Positions 52,571-61,197 of a stretch of 64,000 nt of DNA are shown here, one piece after another. The notes below the pieces were generated by a model. The model had not been told where the DNA came from. It searched no databases and was given only the letters and a program-made list of their open reading frames with translations. The stretch spans positions 1,669,501 through 1,733,500 of the forward strand of contig NZ_CP150265.1 in assembly GCF_037976325.1 (NCBI RefSeq). Direction: 5' to 3'. Source of the stretch: Paenibacillus sp. FSL K6-3182. Lineage in GTDB: Bacteria; Bacillota; Bacilli; Paenibacillales; Paenibacillaceae. How positions within the stretch are numbered: the first letter of the stretch is position 1; each line of letters begins with the position of its first letter. Position numbers and translations under genes: made by a program.

Positions 52571-52775
52571 ATGAAAGCATGATGCTGCCATCGACAAAAC
52601 GAAATATGAGCGATTTGTTTACGATTGTTAAAATAAGTCTAAAAGATGCTGGGGAGCAGGCATAGTTTCCGGGCTTCTTTTTGTGCGTAAAGGCACTTCA
52701 TGGGCCGAACGTACTAAAAATGATACTCCGCTGCGAATGATGTAGAACCGAGAGAAGCAAGGGCAAGGGGGAGAA

Positions 52776-54860
52776 ATGATGAAGACGAATAAAACGTCGA
52801 ATAAGAAAATGAAAAGGATAAAATACATTTTGATCATAGGTACAGCTTTGTTGATCATCGTTGCTTTGGGCGGATGGGGGGCATTTCGTTTCCTGATCGG
52901 CAAGCAGGATATTGGACAGCTTGAGGTGCCGCTGCCGGCAGCTACGATTTTGTATGATCAGCACGGAACGGAAGCCACCCGTATTTCTTTCAATAAAATT
53001 GATGAGATTGCCTATGAAGACATACCAAAACATATGGTTGATGCCGTTGTTGCGGTAGAGGACAGACGTTACTTCGAGCACGAAGGAATGGATATGCGGG
53101 CAATTAGCCGAGCGATTTGGACAAATATTACATCAGGCGGGACAGTACAGGGCGGAAGCACGATAACACAGCAGCTCGCGAAAAATGTCTTTTTGTCGCA
53201 GGAGAGAACCTGGTCGCGGAAGTGGGATGAGCTGCTTTTGGCGAAAAAGATTGAGGAAAGCTACAGCAAAGAGGATATTATGGAGAAGTACCTCAACCAG
53301 ATCTACTATGGTGATGGAGCATGGGGAATCGATAGAGCGGCGCATACGTATTTTGGCAAGCAGCCAAATCAGCTTAGCGTAGCGGAGGCAGCGCTGCTTG
53401 CTGGTCTAATCAAGGCGCCATCCGCCCTAACTCCTTATAAACATCTAGAAAAAGCGATTGATCGAAGAAATGTGGTTCTTCAGCTTATGAAGGATCAAGC
53501 ACTAATTAGCGAGGATATATATAATAAGGCCATTCATGAGCCTGTGAAATTACTGAGCGCAAAGCCTAATCGAGTAGATGATATCAACTATCCTTATTAT
53601 GTGGACCAGATCATTCGTGAGGCGATGACGCAATATGGGTTATCGGAAAATGAAGTGCTGCAGGGCGGACTTCGAATCTATACCGCTTTGGATACGAAAA
53701 TGCAGCAGTCGGCGGAACAGGTATATGCGAAGGAATCTCTATTCCCAAATAGTGCTGCAGACCAGCTCATTCAAAGCGGTGCTGTTCTGATTGATCCGCG
53801 TGACGGCGGAATTCGGGCGATGGTTGGCGGCAGAGGGGAGCAGCCATTTCGCGGCTTTAACCGAGCGACGCAGCTAAGCCGTCAGCCAGGCTCAACGATC
53901 AAGCCCATCGCGGTATACACGCCTGCGCTGGAGCTTGGCTATAAGCCAAGCGATGATCTTGTTGATGAACCGATCAATATTAACGGCTATGAGCCAAAAA
54001 ACGCAGACGGCTCCTTTCATGGCAGAGTGTCACTTTATGAAGCGCTTATTAACTCTTACAACATACCAGCTGTGAAGCTGCTTAACGAAATGGGTATTGA
54101 AAAAGGAATGGATGCGGCGGCACGTTTCGGCATTCCTCTGACAGATGAGGATCGCTCGCTGGGGCTTGCGCTCGGCGGTCTTCATGAGGGTGTATCGCCG
54201 CTTCAGATGGCCGAAGCTTTTGGCGTATTCGCAAGTGACGGCGTTCGTAATCATGCGCATACCATTACTCGCATCGAATCGGCAGACGGCAGCGTACTGG
54301 CTGAATTCAAGCAGAGTGAAGGCAGTGTGAAAGTAACGGAGCCAGAAATTGCCCGAACAATGACAGCTATGTTAGAGGGAGTCATAAAGGATGGGACGGG
54401 TGCTGCTGCAATGCTTGAAGGCCGCCCAGTTGCAGGGAAATCTGGAACGACACAAATGTTAGGCACGACAGGCTACGGCGCAAAGGACAATTGGTTCGTT
54501 GGCTACACTCCGCAGCTTGTAGGCGCGGTGTGGCTTGGGTACGATCAAAGTGACAGCAGCCATTATTTGTCGACGAGCTCAAAGGCTGCGGCTGTTGTCT
54601 TTCAAGCTTTATTCGCAGATGCATTAAAGGATGAGCCGGTTATACCTTTTCCTAAGGCACCAGATCTTTTGCCGAAGAAGAAGGATAAGGAAAAAGAAAA
54701 AAATAATATATCGAACAAAGATGATGATTCTGATAAGAAACGGGATTGGAAAAAGGACAGGGAAGAAAGAAAAAAACAGAAGGAAAAAGAAAAAGAACAA
54801 GAAAAAGAGAGAAAGAAAGAGAGGCACAAGGATAAAGATAAGGATAAGGATAAAAACTGA
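52776..54860 (+). CDS. class A penicillin-binding protein (PBP1A-like)
   Basis: 694 residues. It polymerises and cross-links peptidoglycan at the outer side of the membrane. Order: short basic lead, one membrane helix (YILIIGTALLIIVALGGW), a transglycosylase domain (catalytic Glu in VVAVEDRRYFEHEGMD; GGSTITQQLAKNVFL) and a transpeptidase with Ser373 in PGSTIKP, SYN and KSGTT. The last 50 residues are an extreme Lys/Glu/Asp run (KEKEKEQEKE, KDKDKDKDKN). The ATG at 52779 has slightly better spacing from GGGGGAG. The signature order is complete, so it should be active. Confidence 0.94.
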   Translation: MMKTNKTSNKKMKRIKYILIIGTALLIIVALGGWGAFRFLIGKQDIGQLEVPLPAATILYDQHGTEATRISFNKIDEIAYEDIPKHMVDAVVAVEDRRYFEHEGMDMRAISRAIWTNITSGGTVQGGSTITQQLAKNVFLSQERTWSRKWDELLLAKKIEESYSKEDIMEKYLNQIYYGDGAWGIDRAAHTYFGKQPNQLSVAEAALLAGLIKAPSALTPYKHLEKAIDRRNVVLQLMKDQALISEDIYNKAIHEPVKLLSAKPNRVDDINYPYYVDQIIREAMTQYGLSENEVLQGGLRIYTALDTKMQQSAEQVYAKESLFPNSAADQLIQSGAVLIDPRDGGIRAMVGGRGEQPFRGFNRATQLSRQPGSTIKPIAVYTPALELGYKPSDDLVDEPININGYEPKNADGSFHGRVSLYEALINSYNIPAVKLLNEMGIEKGMDAAARFGIPLTDEDRSLGLALGGLHEGVSPLQMAEAFGVFASDGVRNHAHTITRIESADGSVLAEFKQSEGSVKVTEPEIARTMTAMLEGVIKDGTGAAAMLEGRPVAGKSGTTQMLGTTGYGAKDNWFVGYTPQLVGAVWLGYDQSDSSHYLSTSSKAAAVVFQALFADALKDEPVIPFPKAPDLLPKKKDKEKEKNNISNKDDDSDKKRDWKKDREERKKQKEKEKEQEKERKKERHKDKDKDKDKN

Positions 54861-55051
54861 GGAATAGGGCGTGATAATGTAAAAGGGAATTGGTGGAATA
54901 ATAACACCAACTAAGGAGGATCAAGTTATTAATAATAGAAGTTTATTCAGGAAAAATGCAATTGTCGGACAACCATTGTATAATGAATAGGCTATTAACT
55001 ATTTTTTCTATGGTTAATTAATTTTCGAATGAAAAAGGGGAGTATTATCCT

Positions 55052-55507
55052 ATGTCAACAATGAATGTATTTGTTACAAACTGGTTGAATCATCGTAAAG
55101 TATTGCTTGCTATGCTTGATACTGTACAAAATGAAAACCTCCAATATAAGCCTTGGGAAAAGGCAATGTCGTTGTCAACTCTTGTTCTCCATATCAATGG
55201 ATCAATGGACATGTTCGCACAAACGGTAAAAAACGGTTTGTTCACGCCTCCTTCAACAGCTAAACAAGCTGAAACGATTGAAGAGCTGAAAGCGATCGTA
55301 GCAGCGGATACCGCTTCAACGAAAGCATTGCTAGAATCTTTAACGGATGAGCAATTAGAAAAAGAGATCGACTTCCATGGCATGAAAATGGCTGGAATCG
55401 TTTTGCTCGAGAATGGCAAGGATCATGAAATTCATCATAAAGGTCAATTGTTCATTTATCTGCGCTTGCTGGGCGTCGAAACATTGCCTTTTTTCGTAAG
55501 CAGATAA
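55052..55507 (+). CDS. DinB family protein
   Basis: 151 residues, four-helix bundle. It shows the DinB/YfiT pattern with spaced His residues that bind metal: VLHINGSMDMFAQ and HEIHHKGQLFIYLRLLGVE. Relatives include bacillithiol-dependent transferases and damage-inducible proteins; the reaction is unknown. AAAGGGGAG precedes the start. bshB2 (bacillithiol synthesis) lies just downstream, which would suit a bacillithiol-linked role, but this is inference. Confidence 0.88.
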   Translation: MSTMNVFVTNWLNHRKVLLAMLDTVQNENLQYKPWEKAMSLSTLVLHINGSMDMFAQTVKNGLFTPPSTAKQAETIEELKAIVAADTASTKALLESLTDEQLEKEIDFHGMKMAGIVLLENGKDHEIHHKGQLFIYLRLLGVETLPFFVSR

Positions 55508-55522
55508 TAGGAATTGTATTAT

Positions 55523-55580
55523 AAGGGGAGGAGTTCATACATCAGGCCTTTGGTCTCATGAAGCAACTCCTCCTTTTTAT
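55523..55580 (+). terminator. terminator after the DinB gene
   Basis: GGAGGAGTT pairs with AACTCCTCC across a large loop, followed by TTTTT. Confidence 0.7.
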
Positions 55581-55636
55581 TAACTCCTCCTATCTGGCAA
55601 CTCCTATCAAATTTATAGAATAGGAATGAAGAGACG

Positions 55637-55948
55637 ATGATCAGAATAAACAGTTCAGAATTGAACGCTGCTTTTCAAGCATTTATTGGCAAGGAAGTTT
55701 ATATTCATAGTGAAGCGACCTCTTTCGTCTTTGTCCGAAATTTCAAGGTTAGCCTCACTGAAGCTCATATTGCTGGGGAGGGTTCATACCGGATAGCTCT
55801 TCGCTTTGATGAGCTTGGCTGGCTGCGTACAGAAGCACTCACCCATTATGAAGCAACGGTGGATGGGAAGCTATTACTGGCGGGTTACGATGATAAAGGC
55901 AGAATGAACGTTGCTCTGCAGCTTGGAAAGGAGCCGTTTCCGGAATGA
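55637..55948 (+). CDS. yojF: YojF (DUF1806) family protein
   Basis: 103 residues. It matches DUF1806: SELNAAFQAFIGKEVYIHSE, FVFVRNFKVSLTEAHIAGEG, YRIALRFDELGWLRTEALTH and GYDDKGRMNVALQLGKEPFP. In B. subtilis yojF lies directly before yojG (bshB2), exactly as here, with a 4-base overlap (ATGA). It is likely an accessory protein of the bacillithiol deacetylase; its exact role is unknown. ATG 55637 follows AATGAAGAG. Confidence 0.9.
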   Translation: MIRINSSELNAAFQAFIGKEVYIHSEATSFVFVRNFKVSLTEAHIAGEGSYRIALRFDELGWLRTEALTHYEATVDGKLLLAGYDDKGRMNVALQLGKEPFPE

Positions 55949-56646
55949 GTGAAAAAGCAGTTAAAAAGCTATTAGCTGTGTTTGCGCATCCTGATGATGA
56001 GTCTTTTATTTGCGGAGGAACATTGGCAAAGTATGCAAGCATGGGAGTTGAAATTACTCTCGTAAGTGCGACAAAAGGCGAAATGGGACGTCGAATGGGA
56101 AATCCGCCTTATGTGAATCGAGAGACTATGCCTGATATTCGGGAAAAAGAGCTGCGGAACGCTTGCGAGGCACTTGGCATACAAAATCTTATTTTTTTTG
56201 GTATCCGTGACAAGATGGTTGAATTTTACGATTCAGAGAGCCTCATCTCAAAAATAGGCGTACTCATGGATGAGATCAATCCGGATGTAGTCCTTACTTT
56301 CCATGAAGTTTTAGGCGGACATCCTGATCACTGTGCAATTGGAAAAGCAACAACTACCGCTTTCCACCGCAGCAAGCAGCCAGGGTCGCTCTATTTCATC
56401 AGTTTCGGCGATATGATGAATGCTCCGGAACGATTTGGTTACACGAAGCAGGACATTGTCAAAATAGATGTTCGTCATAAGTTAGAAGCTAAGCTTGCTG
56501 CGTTTCGTGCGCATCGCTGTCAAACCGAAATGGACGAATGGGTATGGGAAGCAGACAGCGCGGCATTGGCGCATTTTGGCAAGTATGAGTATTTTATAAA
56601 AGGAAATCAAACAATGATCTCAAAAACTGCGGATGATCTTTTTTAA
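55945..56646 (+). CDS. bshB2: bacillithiol biosynthesis deacetylase BshB2
   Basis: 233 residues. The PIG-L/LmbE fold is clear: AVFAHPDDESFICGGTLAKY with the zinc-binding His-Pro-Asp-Asp, GEMGRRMGNPPYVNRE, and the third zinc ligand in HEVLGGHPDHCAIGKAT. It removes acetyl from GlcNAc-malate in bacillithiol synthesis. The YojF partner overlaps upstream. The shape and size equal YojG rather than BshB1. It ends at a shared terminator. Confidence 0.93.
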   Translation: MSEKAVKKLLAVFAHPDDESFICGGTLAKYASMGVEITLVSATKGEMGRRMGNPPYVNRETMPDIREKELRNACEALGIQNLIFFGIRDKMVEFYDSESLISKIGVLMDEINPDVVLTFHEVLGGHPDHCAIGKATTTAFHRSKQPGSLYFISFGDMMNAPERFGYTKQDIVKIDVRHKLEAKLAAFRAHRCQTEMDEWVWEADSAALAHFGKYEYFIKGNQTMISKTADDLF

Positions 56647-56660
56647 AAAACGTACATACG

Positions 56661-56711
56661 AAACAGGCAGTCTCCAAGCAGCTTAATCTGCTGAAAGACT
56701 GCCTGTTTTTA
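56661..56711. terminator. bidirectional terminator after bshB2
   Basis: AACAGGCAGTCT pairs with AGACTGCCTGTT, with an inner CAGC..GCTG hairpin and T runs on both strands. Confidence 0.85.
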
Positions 56712-56717
56712 TTTTGT

Positions 56718-56879
56718 TTAAAACATTGGAAATACATATCGAACAAGAAAGTAGAGAGCCCCGAAGAAGATGATAATGTAGGCAGCGTATTTAATGAATG
56801 TAGACGCCACTAAACTTGAATCTGATTTCTTTTCAACATGTCTTTCTTCAATCTCTAAATTTTGTTGCCTTGTCGTCAT
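56718..56879 (-). CDS. 53-residue membrane protein
   Basis: ATG 56879 follows GAGGGAGTG. The product has a charged first half (QQNLEIEERHVEKKSDSS) and a single membrane helix near its end (YAAYIIIFFGALYFLVRYVF). I do not recognise it. It is convergent with bshB2 across a terminator and stands alone. Confidence 0.6.
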   Translation of the reverse strand: MTTRQQNLEIEERHVEKKSDSSLVASTFIKYAAYIIIFFGALYFLVRYVFPMF

Positions 56880-57170
56880 TTGAATCACTCCCTCAGTGAG
56901 TTTGATAATATTGAATACCCTGCTGTGGTAATGATGAATCAATAGCATGCAGAAAATTGTTTATATATCGATGTTTTTCGATCATTTCTTGGGAAATAGT
57001 CGAGATAGGTAAATGGTAACCTAATCATTTTGTACCATTGAATCTGTCATGAGGAAGATGGATAATAACGGAAATGGCATTTCTTTTTTTACAGCGAGTA
57101 AAAGGGGTTTACCCTTTTTTTGAGAATTGAGGTTCTTTTTTACGAAGTTCTGAATATCTTAGTTAACGAA
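56880..57170. other. intergenic stretch without clear gene
   Basis: I see no reliable coding frame. It should contain divergent promoters for the flanking small genes; a short GGG/CCC hairpin with a T run lies at about 57100-57122. Confidence 0.5.
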
Positions 57171-57229
57171 GCCCTATTGTTGCAGGTACACCTTTATTTT
57201 GCAAAACAATAGAATAGGGCAACAGGAGG
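57171..57229 (+). promoter_or_regulatory. leader with alternative hairpins before a small gene
   Basis: GCCCTATT (57171-57178) can pair with AATAGGGC (57213-57220), while CTATTGTT (57174-57181) can pair with AACAATAG (57205-57212). Both right arms end just before the ribosome site AGGAGG at 57224-57229. The two pairings exclude each other. Confidence 0.45.
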
Positions 57230-57237
57230 CATATAAG

Positions 57238-57471
57238 TTGAACGAAGCAAGGAAGCCTTTACAGCTAAGTACACAGATGAGCCATAGCCACAGGGACATC
57301 CTACTTGAAATTGAGGAAACGATTGCGGAATTGGAAATCTACTTGGAGACAAACCCGGATGATGAGATCGCTTTGGTGCAATATGAGCAGTTTTTGAATA
57401 AACGCGAGGATTTCACTTATTTTTTGGCGGAGCCGTATGGGAAATCATCTCAATCTGTCATGCAGGCGTAA
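57238..57471 (+). CDS. small hypothetical protein (77 aa)
   Basis: TTG 57238 follows AGGAGG by 8 bases; the upstream frame from 57199 has no ribosome site. The product is acidic and helical (RDILLEIEETIAELEIYLET, DDEIALVQYEQFLNKREDF) with a Ser/Gln end. It has no signal or membrane segment. I do not recognise it. An unusual hairpin leader precedes it. Confidence 0.6.
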   Translation: MNEARKPLQLSTQMSHSHRDILLEIEETIAELEIYLETNPDDEIALVQYEQFLNKREDFTYFLAEPYGKSSQSVMQA

Positions 57472-57769
57472 TCAAATAGAGCAAGGATGTCAATAACATG
57501 GACATGCATGGCTCGGAAGAGCTGCTTGATTGAAGCTAGGCTATGGGGAAATTAAGATTAGATCTGGCAATAGGAGTCAAAAGCATGCCAAGGAGCGAAC
57601 AGCTGCCCTTGGCATTTTTTTATTTTGATCAGCGTATGATGAGACGAATGTACGTAGGATTTTATTCGATATTTTTATCTTTAGCATGGGAATCAAAAGA
57701 GGATGTCTGATGGGGGGATGGGGAAATAACCACACAATTAAATAAATAAAAGTTTAGCGAAAATACTAA
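57472..57769. other. intergenic stretch, terminator only
   Basis: Apart from the terminator at 57585-57621 I see no gene. The last part leads into the Fur-controlled promoter. Confidence 0.6.
57585..57621 (+). terminator. terminator of the 77-aa gene
   Basis: TGCCAAGG pairs with CCTTGGCA, 13-base loop, followed by seven Ts. Confidence 0.85.
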
Positions 57770-57839
57770 TTGAAAATGATTTTCATTCGCTGTATAATGA
57801 GAAACGGTATCAATATAATGATACTAATTATCATTATCA
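57770..57839 (+). promoter_or_regulatory. promoter with two Fur boxes for the heme/iron operon
   Basis: TTGAAA (57770-57775), 17 bases, TATAAT (57793-57798) form a near-ideal promoter. Fur-like box 1 (TGAAAATGATTTTCATT, from 57771) overlaps the -35 and spacer. Box 2 (TGATACTAATTATCATTATCA, 57819-57839) lies just downstream of the start point. Both match the GATAATGATAATCATTATC type, so iron should repress the operon. Confidence 0.82.
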
Positions 57840-57855
57840 TACAGGAGGAAATAAA

Positions 57856-58851
57856 GTGAAACTAGCAGGATGGAAGATTGGTATTATGACTTTATTATTA
57901 GCGACTACGGTAGCATGCGGAAACAATGTAAATAAGCCAGAACAGGTGACTGGAAACACAGAAACAGAGCAGCCAAGCCCGGCTGCAACGGAAACTCCTG
58001 TGTCTGATTCAAAAATAGAAGTAGATGAAACAAAAGCAGCGGAACTGATTGCACAGTTCAATAACCAAGTGCCATCATCAACGGTAACCATATCAGTAGC
58101 TATTGCTGAGCTTTTAAATGAGCTTGGAATTGAGACAGCAGGTGTTCCAACGACGAAGAACAAATTGCCAGAAGCTTTCGTTAACCTGCCTCGCATCGGC
58201 TCATCTCATCAGCCGGATCTAGAGCAAATTGCGAAGCTGCAGCCTGGTGTCATTCTTGGACCAAGCTCTATTAAGGATAGTTTGGATAAGTCCTTTAAAC
58301 CAGCGAATTTACCTACAGCTTATTTACCTGCGGACTCCTTAGACGAGTTGAAACTCAGCACGGTAGTTCTAGGTCGAGTGTACGGGAAAGAAGATAAAGC
58401 GAATGAAGTATTGCGGAAGCTGAGCGAACAAGAAGCGGAAGCTGTTAAGCTTTCCGAAGGCAAAGATGCTCCAAGCGTAATGGTTCTATTCGGTTCTGCT
58501 GAATCATTAATGTTCATGAACGATAGTACTTTTGTAGGCAGCTTGGCGAAGAAGCTAGGAGCAAAAAACGTATTATCAGAAGTATTGAAAAAAGAAGATG
58601 CTTATGTACCACTTGATATGGAAAGCATCGTAACGGCTAATCCAGATATTATTTTACTAGTTGCTCATGGTGATCCTTCTGCTGTTACGAAGCAGCTTGA
58701 AGATGATGTGAAGAAGAACGGAGCTTGGGAGAAGCTGAACGCATTCAAAAACGGCAAGCTGATTGCACTTGATTATAGCTTATATGGAGTAGCTTCGTTA
58801 GTAAATGCACCAAATGCATACCAAGATATGGCGAAAATTTTGTATAACTAA
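57856..58851 (+). CDS. iron/heme-binding lipoprotein, IsdE-like
   Basis: 331 residues from GTG 57856 (AGGAGG upstream). A lipobox (LATTVACGNN) and Thr/Glu linker precede a two-lobed metal-receptor fold joined by a long helix: IAELLNELGIETAGVPTTKN, LEQIAKLQPGVILGPSSIKD, LDSIVTANPDIILLVAHGDP. The last part (AHGDPSAVTKQLEDDVKKNG; LDYSLYGVASLVNAPNAYQD) resembles IsdE heme-binding proteins. It should hand heme or a ferric siderophore to the permease encoded next. The HugZ-like gene in the same operon favours heme. Confidence 0.88.
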   Translation: MKLAGWKIGIMTLLLATTVACGNNVNKPEQVTGNTETEQPSPAATETPVSDSKIEVDETKAAELIAQFNNQVPSSTVTISVAIAELLNELGIETAGVPTTKNKLPEAFVNLPRIGSSHQPDLEQIAKLQPGVILGPSSIKDSLDKSFKPANLPTAYLPADSLDELKLSTVVLGRVYGKEDKANEVLRKLSEQEAEAVKLSEGKDAPSVMVLFGSAESLMFMNDSTFVGSLAKKLGAKNVLSEVLKKEDAYVPLDMESIVTANPDIILLVAHGDPSAVTKQLEDDVKKNGAWEKLNAFKNGKLIALDYSLYGVASLVNAPNAYQDMAKILYN

Positions 58852-58868
58852 TGAAAGGGAGCTTAGAG

Positions 58869-59864
58869 GTGACGGATAATAAAAAAATGAGAACGGCCAC
58901 GCTTCTAGCTCTCTCATTTTTGTTGTTGATTGTGGCTATTTTGTTCTCAGTTGCGCTTGGTAGTGCAAGATTCGATCTAGCTTCTACTTTTCAAGCGATA
59001 CTTGGCAATGGGAATGAAGCGGCAAATTCTGTGCTTTGGGATATTCGAATCCCTAGAGTATTTCTTGCTTTGATTATCGGCGCGAACCTTGCTGCATCAG
59101 GAGCTTTGCTGCAAGCGGTTATGCTAAATCCACTGGCAGACCCGGGGCTAACTGGTGTTTCTTCCGGGGCAGCGGTTACCGTATTATTCATTATGCTAGT
59201 CATGCCTAGCTATTCATCGTTTATTCCGTTAGCTGCAATTATTGGCGGCGGTATTGCTGCCGGAATGGTTTATACTTGGGCATGGAACAAGCAAACAGGT
59301 TTTACACCTGTTCGTATCATTCTTTCGGGTGTTGCCGTAAATGCGGTATTTGGAGGAATGATCGGCCTGCTCTCTATCAAATACAGCGATAAGCTGCCTG
59401 GCGCACTTGCATGGATGAACGGAAGTTTGGCAGGCAAAGGAATGGGCGATGTGCTCATGATATTGCCCTATTCGATTATTGGATGGATTGCGGCGATTCT
59501 ATGTATTCGGCAAGCGAATATATTACGTTTAGGCGAGCAAGTAGCACATAACTTGGGGCAAAACCTTAATCGGAGCCGCTTGATTTTGTCTTTTGTGGCG
59601 GTGTACTTAGCTGCTGTTTCAGTGTCGACAGTAGGTCTTGTTGGGTTTATTGGTTTAATCGTGCCACATATGGCTCGTTTATTAATTGGCACAAATTATC
59701 GCCACACGTTGCCGCTTAGCTTAATACTTGGGGCACTGCTTCTCTTAGTCGCAGATACGATTGGGCGGACTGCCTTCGGGTCTGTAGGGGTGCCTGCAGG
59801 TATCGTCATGGCATTGGCAGGAGGTCCGTACTTCCTCTATTTGATGCGAAAAGGAGGGGTCTAA
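58869..59864 (+). CDS. FecCD-family iron/heme permease
   Basis: About 331 residues, nine or ten membrane helices. The family signatures IRIPRVFLALIIGANLAASG, ALLQAVMLNPLADPGLTGVS, SGAAVTVLF and VGLVGFIGLIVPHMARLLIG are clear. GTG 58869 has GGGAG 7 bases upstream; ATG 58851, touching the previous stop, is also possible. It forms the channel of the heme/iron importer with the ATPase that follows 1 base later. Confidence 0.93.
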   Translation: MTDNKKMRTATLLALSFLLLIVAILFSVALGSARFDLASTFQAILGNGNEAANSVLWDIRIPRVFLALIIGANLAASGALLQAVMLNPLADPGLTGVSSGAAVTVLFIMLVMPSYSSFIPLAAIIGGGIAAGMVYTWAWNKQTGFTPVRIILSGVAVNAVFGGMIGLLSIKYSDKLPGALAWMNGSLAGKGMGDVLMILPYSIIGWIAAILCIRQANILRLGEQVAHNLGQNLNRSRLILSFVAVYLAAVSVSTVGLVGFIGLIVPHMARLLIGTNYRHTLPLSLILGALLLLVADTIGRTAFGSVGVPAGIVMALAGGPYFLYLMRKGGV

Positions 59865-59865
59865 G

Positions 59866-60645
59866 TTGTTAAAGGTCCAATCGTTGAATATTCGTTACGC
59901 GGATCGTACAATAGTGAGCGACTTTTCTCTTGATGTGAATGAGGGAGAAGTGGTGTCCATTATTGGACCGAACGGCTCGGGAAAGTCGACTATTTTGAAG
60001 GCTGTATCTCGAATGATTCCTTGCGAAAGCGGACGCGTCTGTATTGCCAATCAAGAGATTCGCTCGCTTAGTACGAAGCAAGTATCGCAAATGCTGTGCA
60101 TGCTTTGTCAGAAGAACGTCAGTCCTTCAGACATGACAGTAGAGGAATTGGTTGGTTATGGGCGAATTCCTCATAAGAAATGGTATGAGCGTCTGGATGC
60201 CGAAGATTATAAGGTCGTACATTGGGCGCTTGAACAAACGGGCATGATGGAGTTTAAAGACAGGCTGATTGTATCCCTCTCTGGTGGAGAAGCACAGAAG
60301 GCATGGCTTGCTATGGCGCTCGCTCAAAGACCTAAGGTGCTTCTACTCGATGAGCCGACTACTTATTTGGACATCGCACATCAACTGGAAGTGCTTGAAC
60401 TTGTGCGACGACTAAATCGAGAATTGAAGCTGACGGTTATAATGGTGCTGCATGATTTGAACCATGCATCCGCTTATAGCGATAGGGTTTGTGTGATTAA
60501 GAATGGGGATAAACATGTATTTGGCAAGCCGAAGGATGTTTTTACGATGGAGCTGATTCGTAGTGTCTACGGTGTGGAAACAGAAATTCAGCAAATGCCC
60601 GAAAACGCTAGTCCACGAATTCACGTATTAAAAAAAGTCTTATAA
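59866..60645 (+). CDS. iron/heme ABC transporter ATPase
   Basis: 259 residues from TTG 59866 (AGGAGGGG upstream). Walker A GPNGSGKST, the signature LSGGEAQKAWLAMAL, Walker B LLLLDEPTTYLD and the H-loop VLHDLNHASAYSDRV are intact, as in FecE/FhuC ATPases. Note the signature reads LSGGEAQKAW rather than LSGGQRQRAW; variants of this kind occur in the family. It energises the permease upstream. Confidence 0.93.
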   Translation: MLKVQSLNIRYADRTIVSDFSLDVNEGEVVSIIGPNGSGKSTILKAVSRMIPCESGRVCIANQEIRSLSTKQVSQMLCMLCQKNVSPSDMTVEELVGYGRIPHKKWYERLDAEDYKVVHWALEQTGMMEFKDRLIVSLSGGEAQKAWLAMALAQRPKVLLLDEPTTYLDIAHQLEVLELVRRLNRELKLTVIMVLHDLNHASAYSDRVCVIKNGDKHVFGKPKDVFTMELIRSVYGVETEIQQMPENASPRIHVLKKVL

Positions 60646-60662
60646 AAAGCGAGGGATGACGA

Positions 60663-61172
60663 ATGAAGGCGATGGATATTGAAATGATTAAGGTGAATTA
60701 TTTAAACTTTACGGAAAGCTTGAAATCTGTCGTGCTCGGTACAATTGACGATGAGGGAAAACCTTTTGTTTCCTATGCTCCCTTTGTGAAGTTCAACGGA
60801 AAGCTCTACATTTATATTAGCAGAATCGCTCATCATTTCCGGTACATGGAAGCCAATCCATCAGTGGACGTTATGCTGCTGGAGGATGAGTCACAGACTA
60901 CAAATTTATTTGCTAGGCAGCGCGCGCGCTTCGTGTGTAGTGCCGTTAATATCGGCAATGAAGGGCATATTGAGATATTTGAACGGTTTGAGCAAACCTT
61001 TGGCAAAAACATGATTGGCATGCTTCGCGGCCTTGATTTCTCTTTGTTTGAGCTGACGGCTTCGGAAGGCCGTTATGTAGCAGGCTTTGGCCAGGCTTAC
61101 GATATCGACTTGTCAGGCGAGAAATTTGAGCATGTAGCAAGAGATGGGCATGCACAAGCGAAGAAAGCTTAA
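60663..61172 (+). CDS. HugZ-like heme-utilisation protein (pyridoxamine oxidase fold)
   Basis: 169 residues. A split-barrel, FMN-binding-type fold is shown by LKSVVLGTIDDEGKPFVSYA, PFVKFNGKLYIYISRIAHHF and VMLLEDESQTTNLFARQRAR. HugZ of this type breaks heme to release iron. The C-terminus has a His in FEHVARDGHAQ, similar to the heme-coordinating end of HugZ. Its place in the Fur-controlled importer operon supports heme degradation as its job. AGCGAGG precedes the ATG. Confidence 0.85.
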   Translation: MKAMDIEMIKVNYLNFTESLKSVVLGTIDDEGKPFVSYAPFVKFNGKLYIYISRIAHHFRYMEANPSVDVMLLEDESQTTNLFARQRARFVCSAVNIGNEGHIEIFERFEQTFGKNMIGMLRGLDFSLFELTASEGRYVAGFGQAYDIDLSGEKFEHVARDGHAQAKKA

Positions 61173-61197
61173 TAAGAGCAGAGGAGCGGACTCTATT

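Noticed and set aside
54602..54924. Ser/Phe/Leu-rich minus-strand frames
   Set aside because: They are the antisense of the Lys/Glu tail repeats of the PBP gene.
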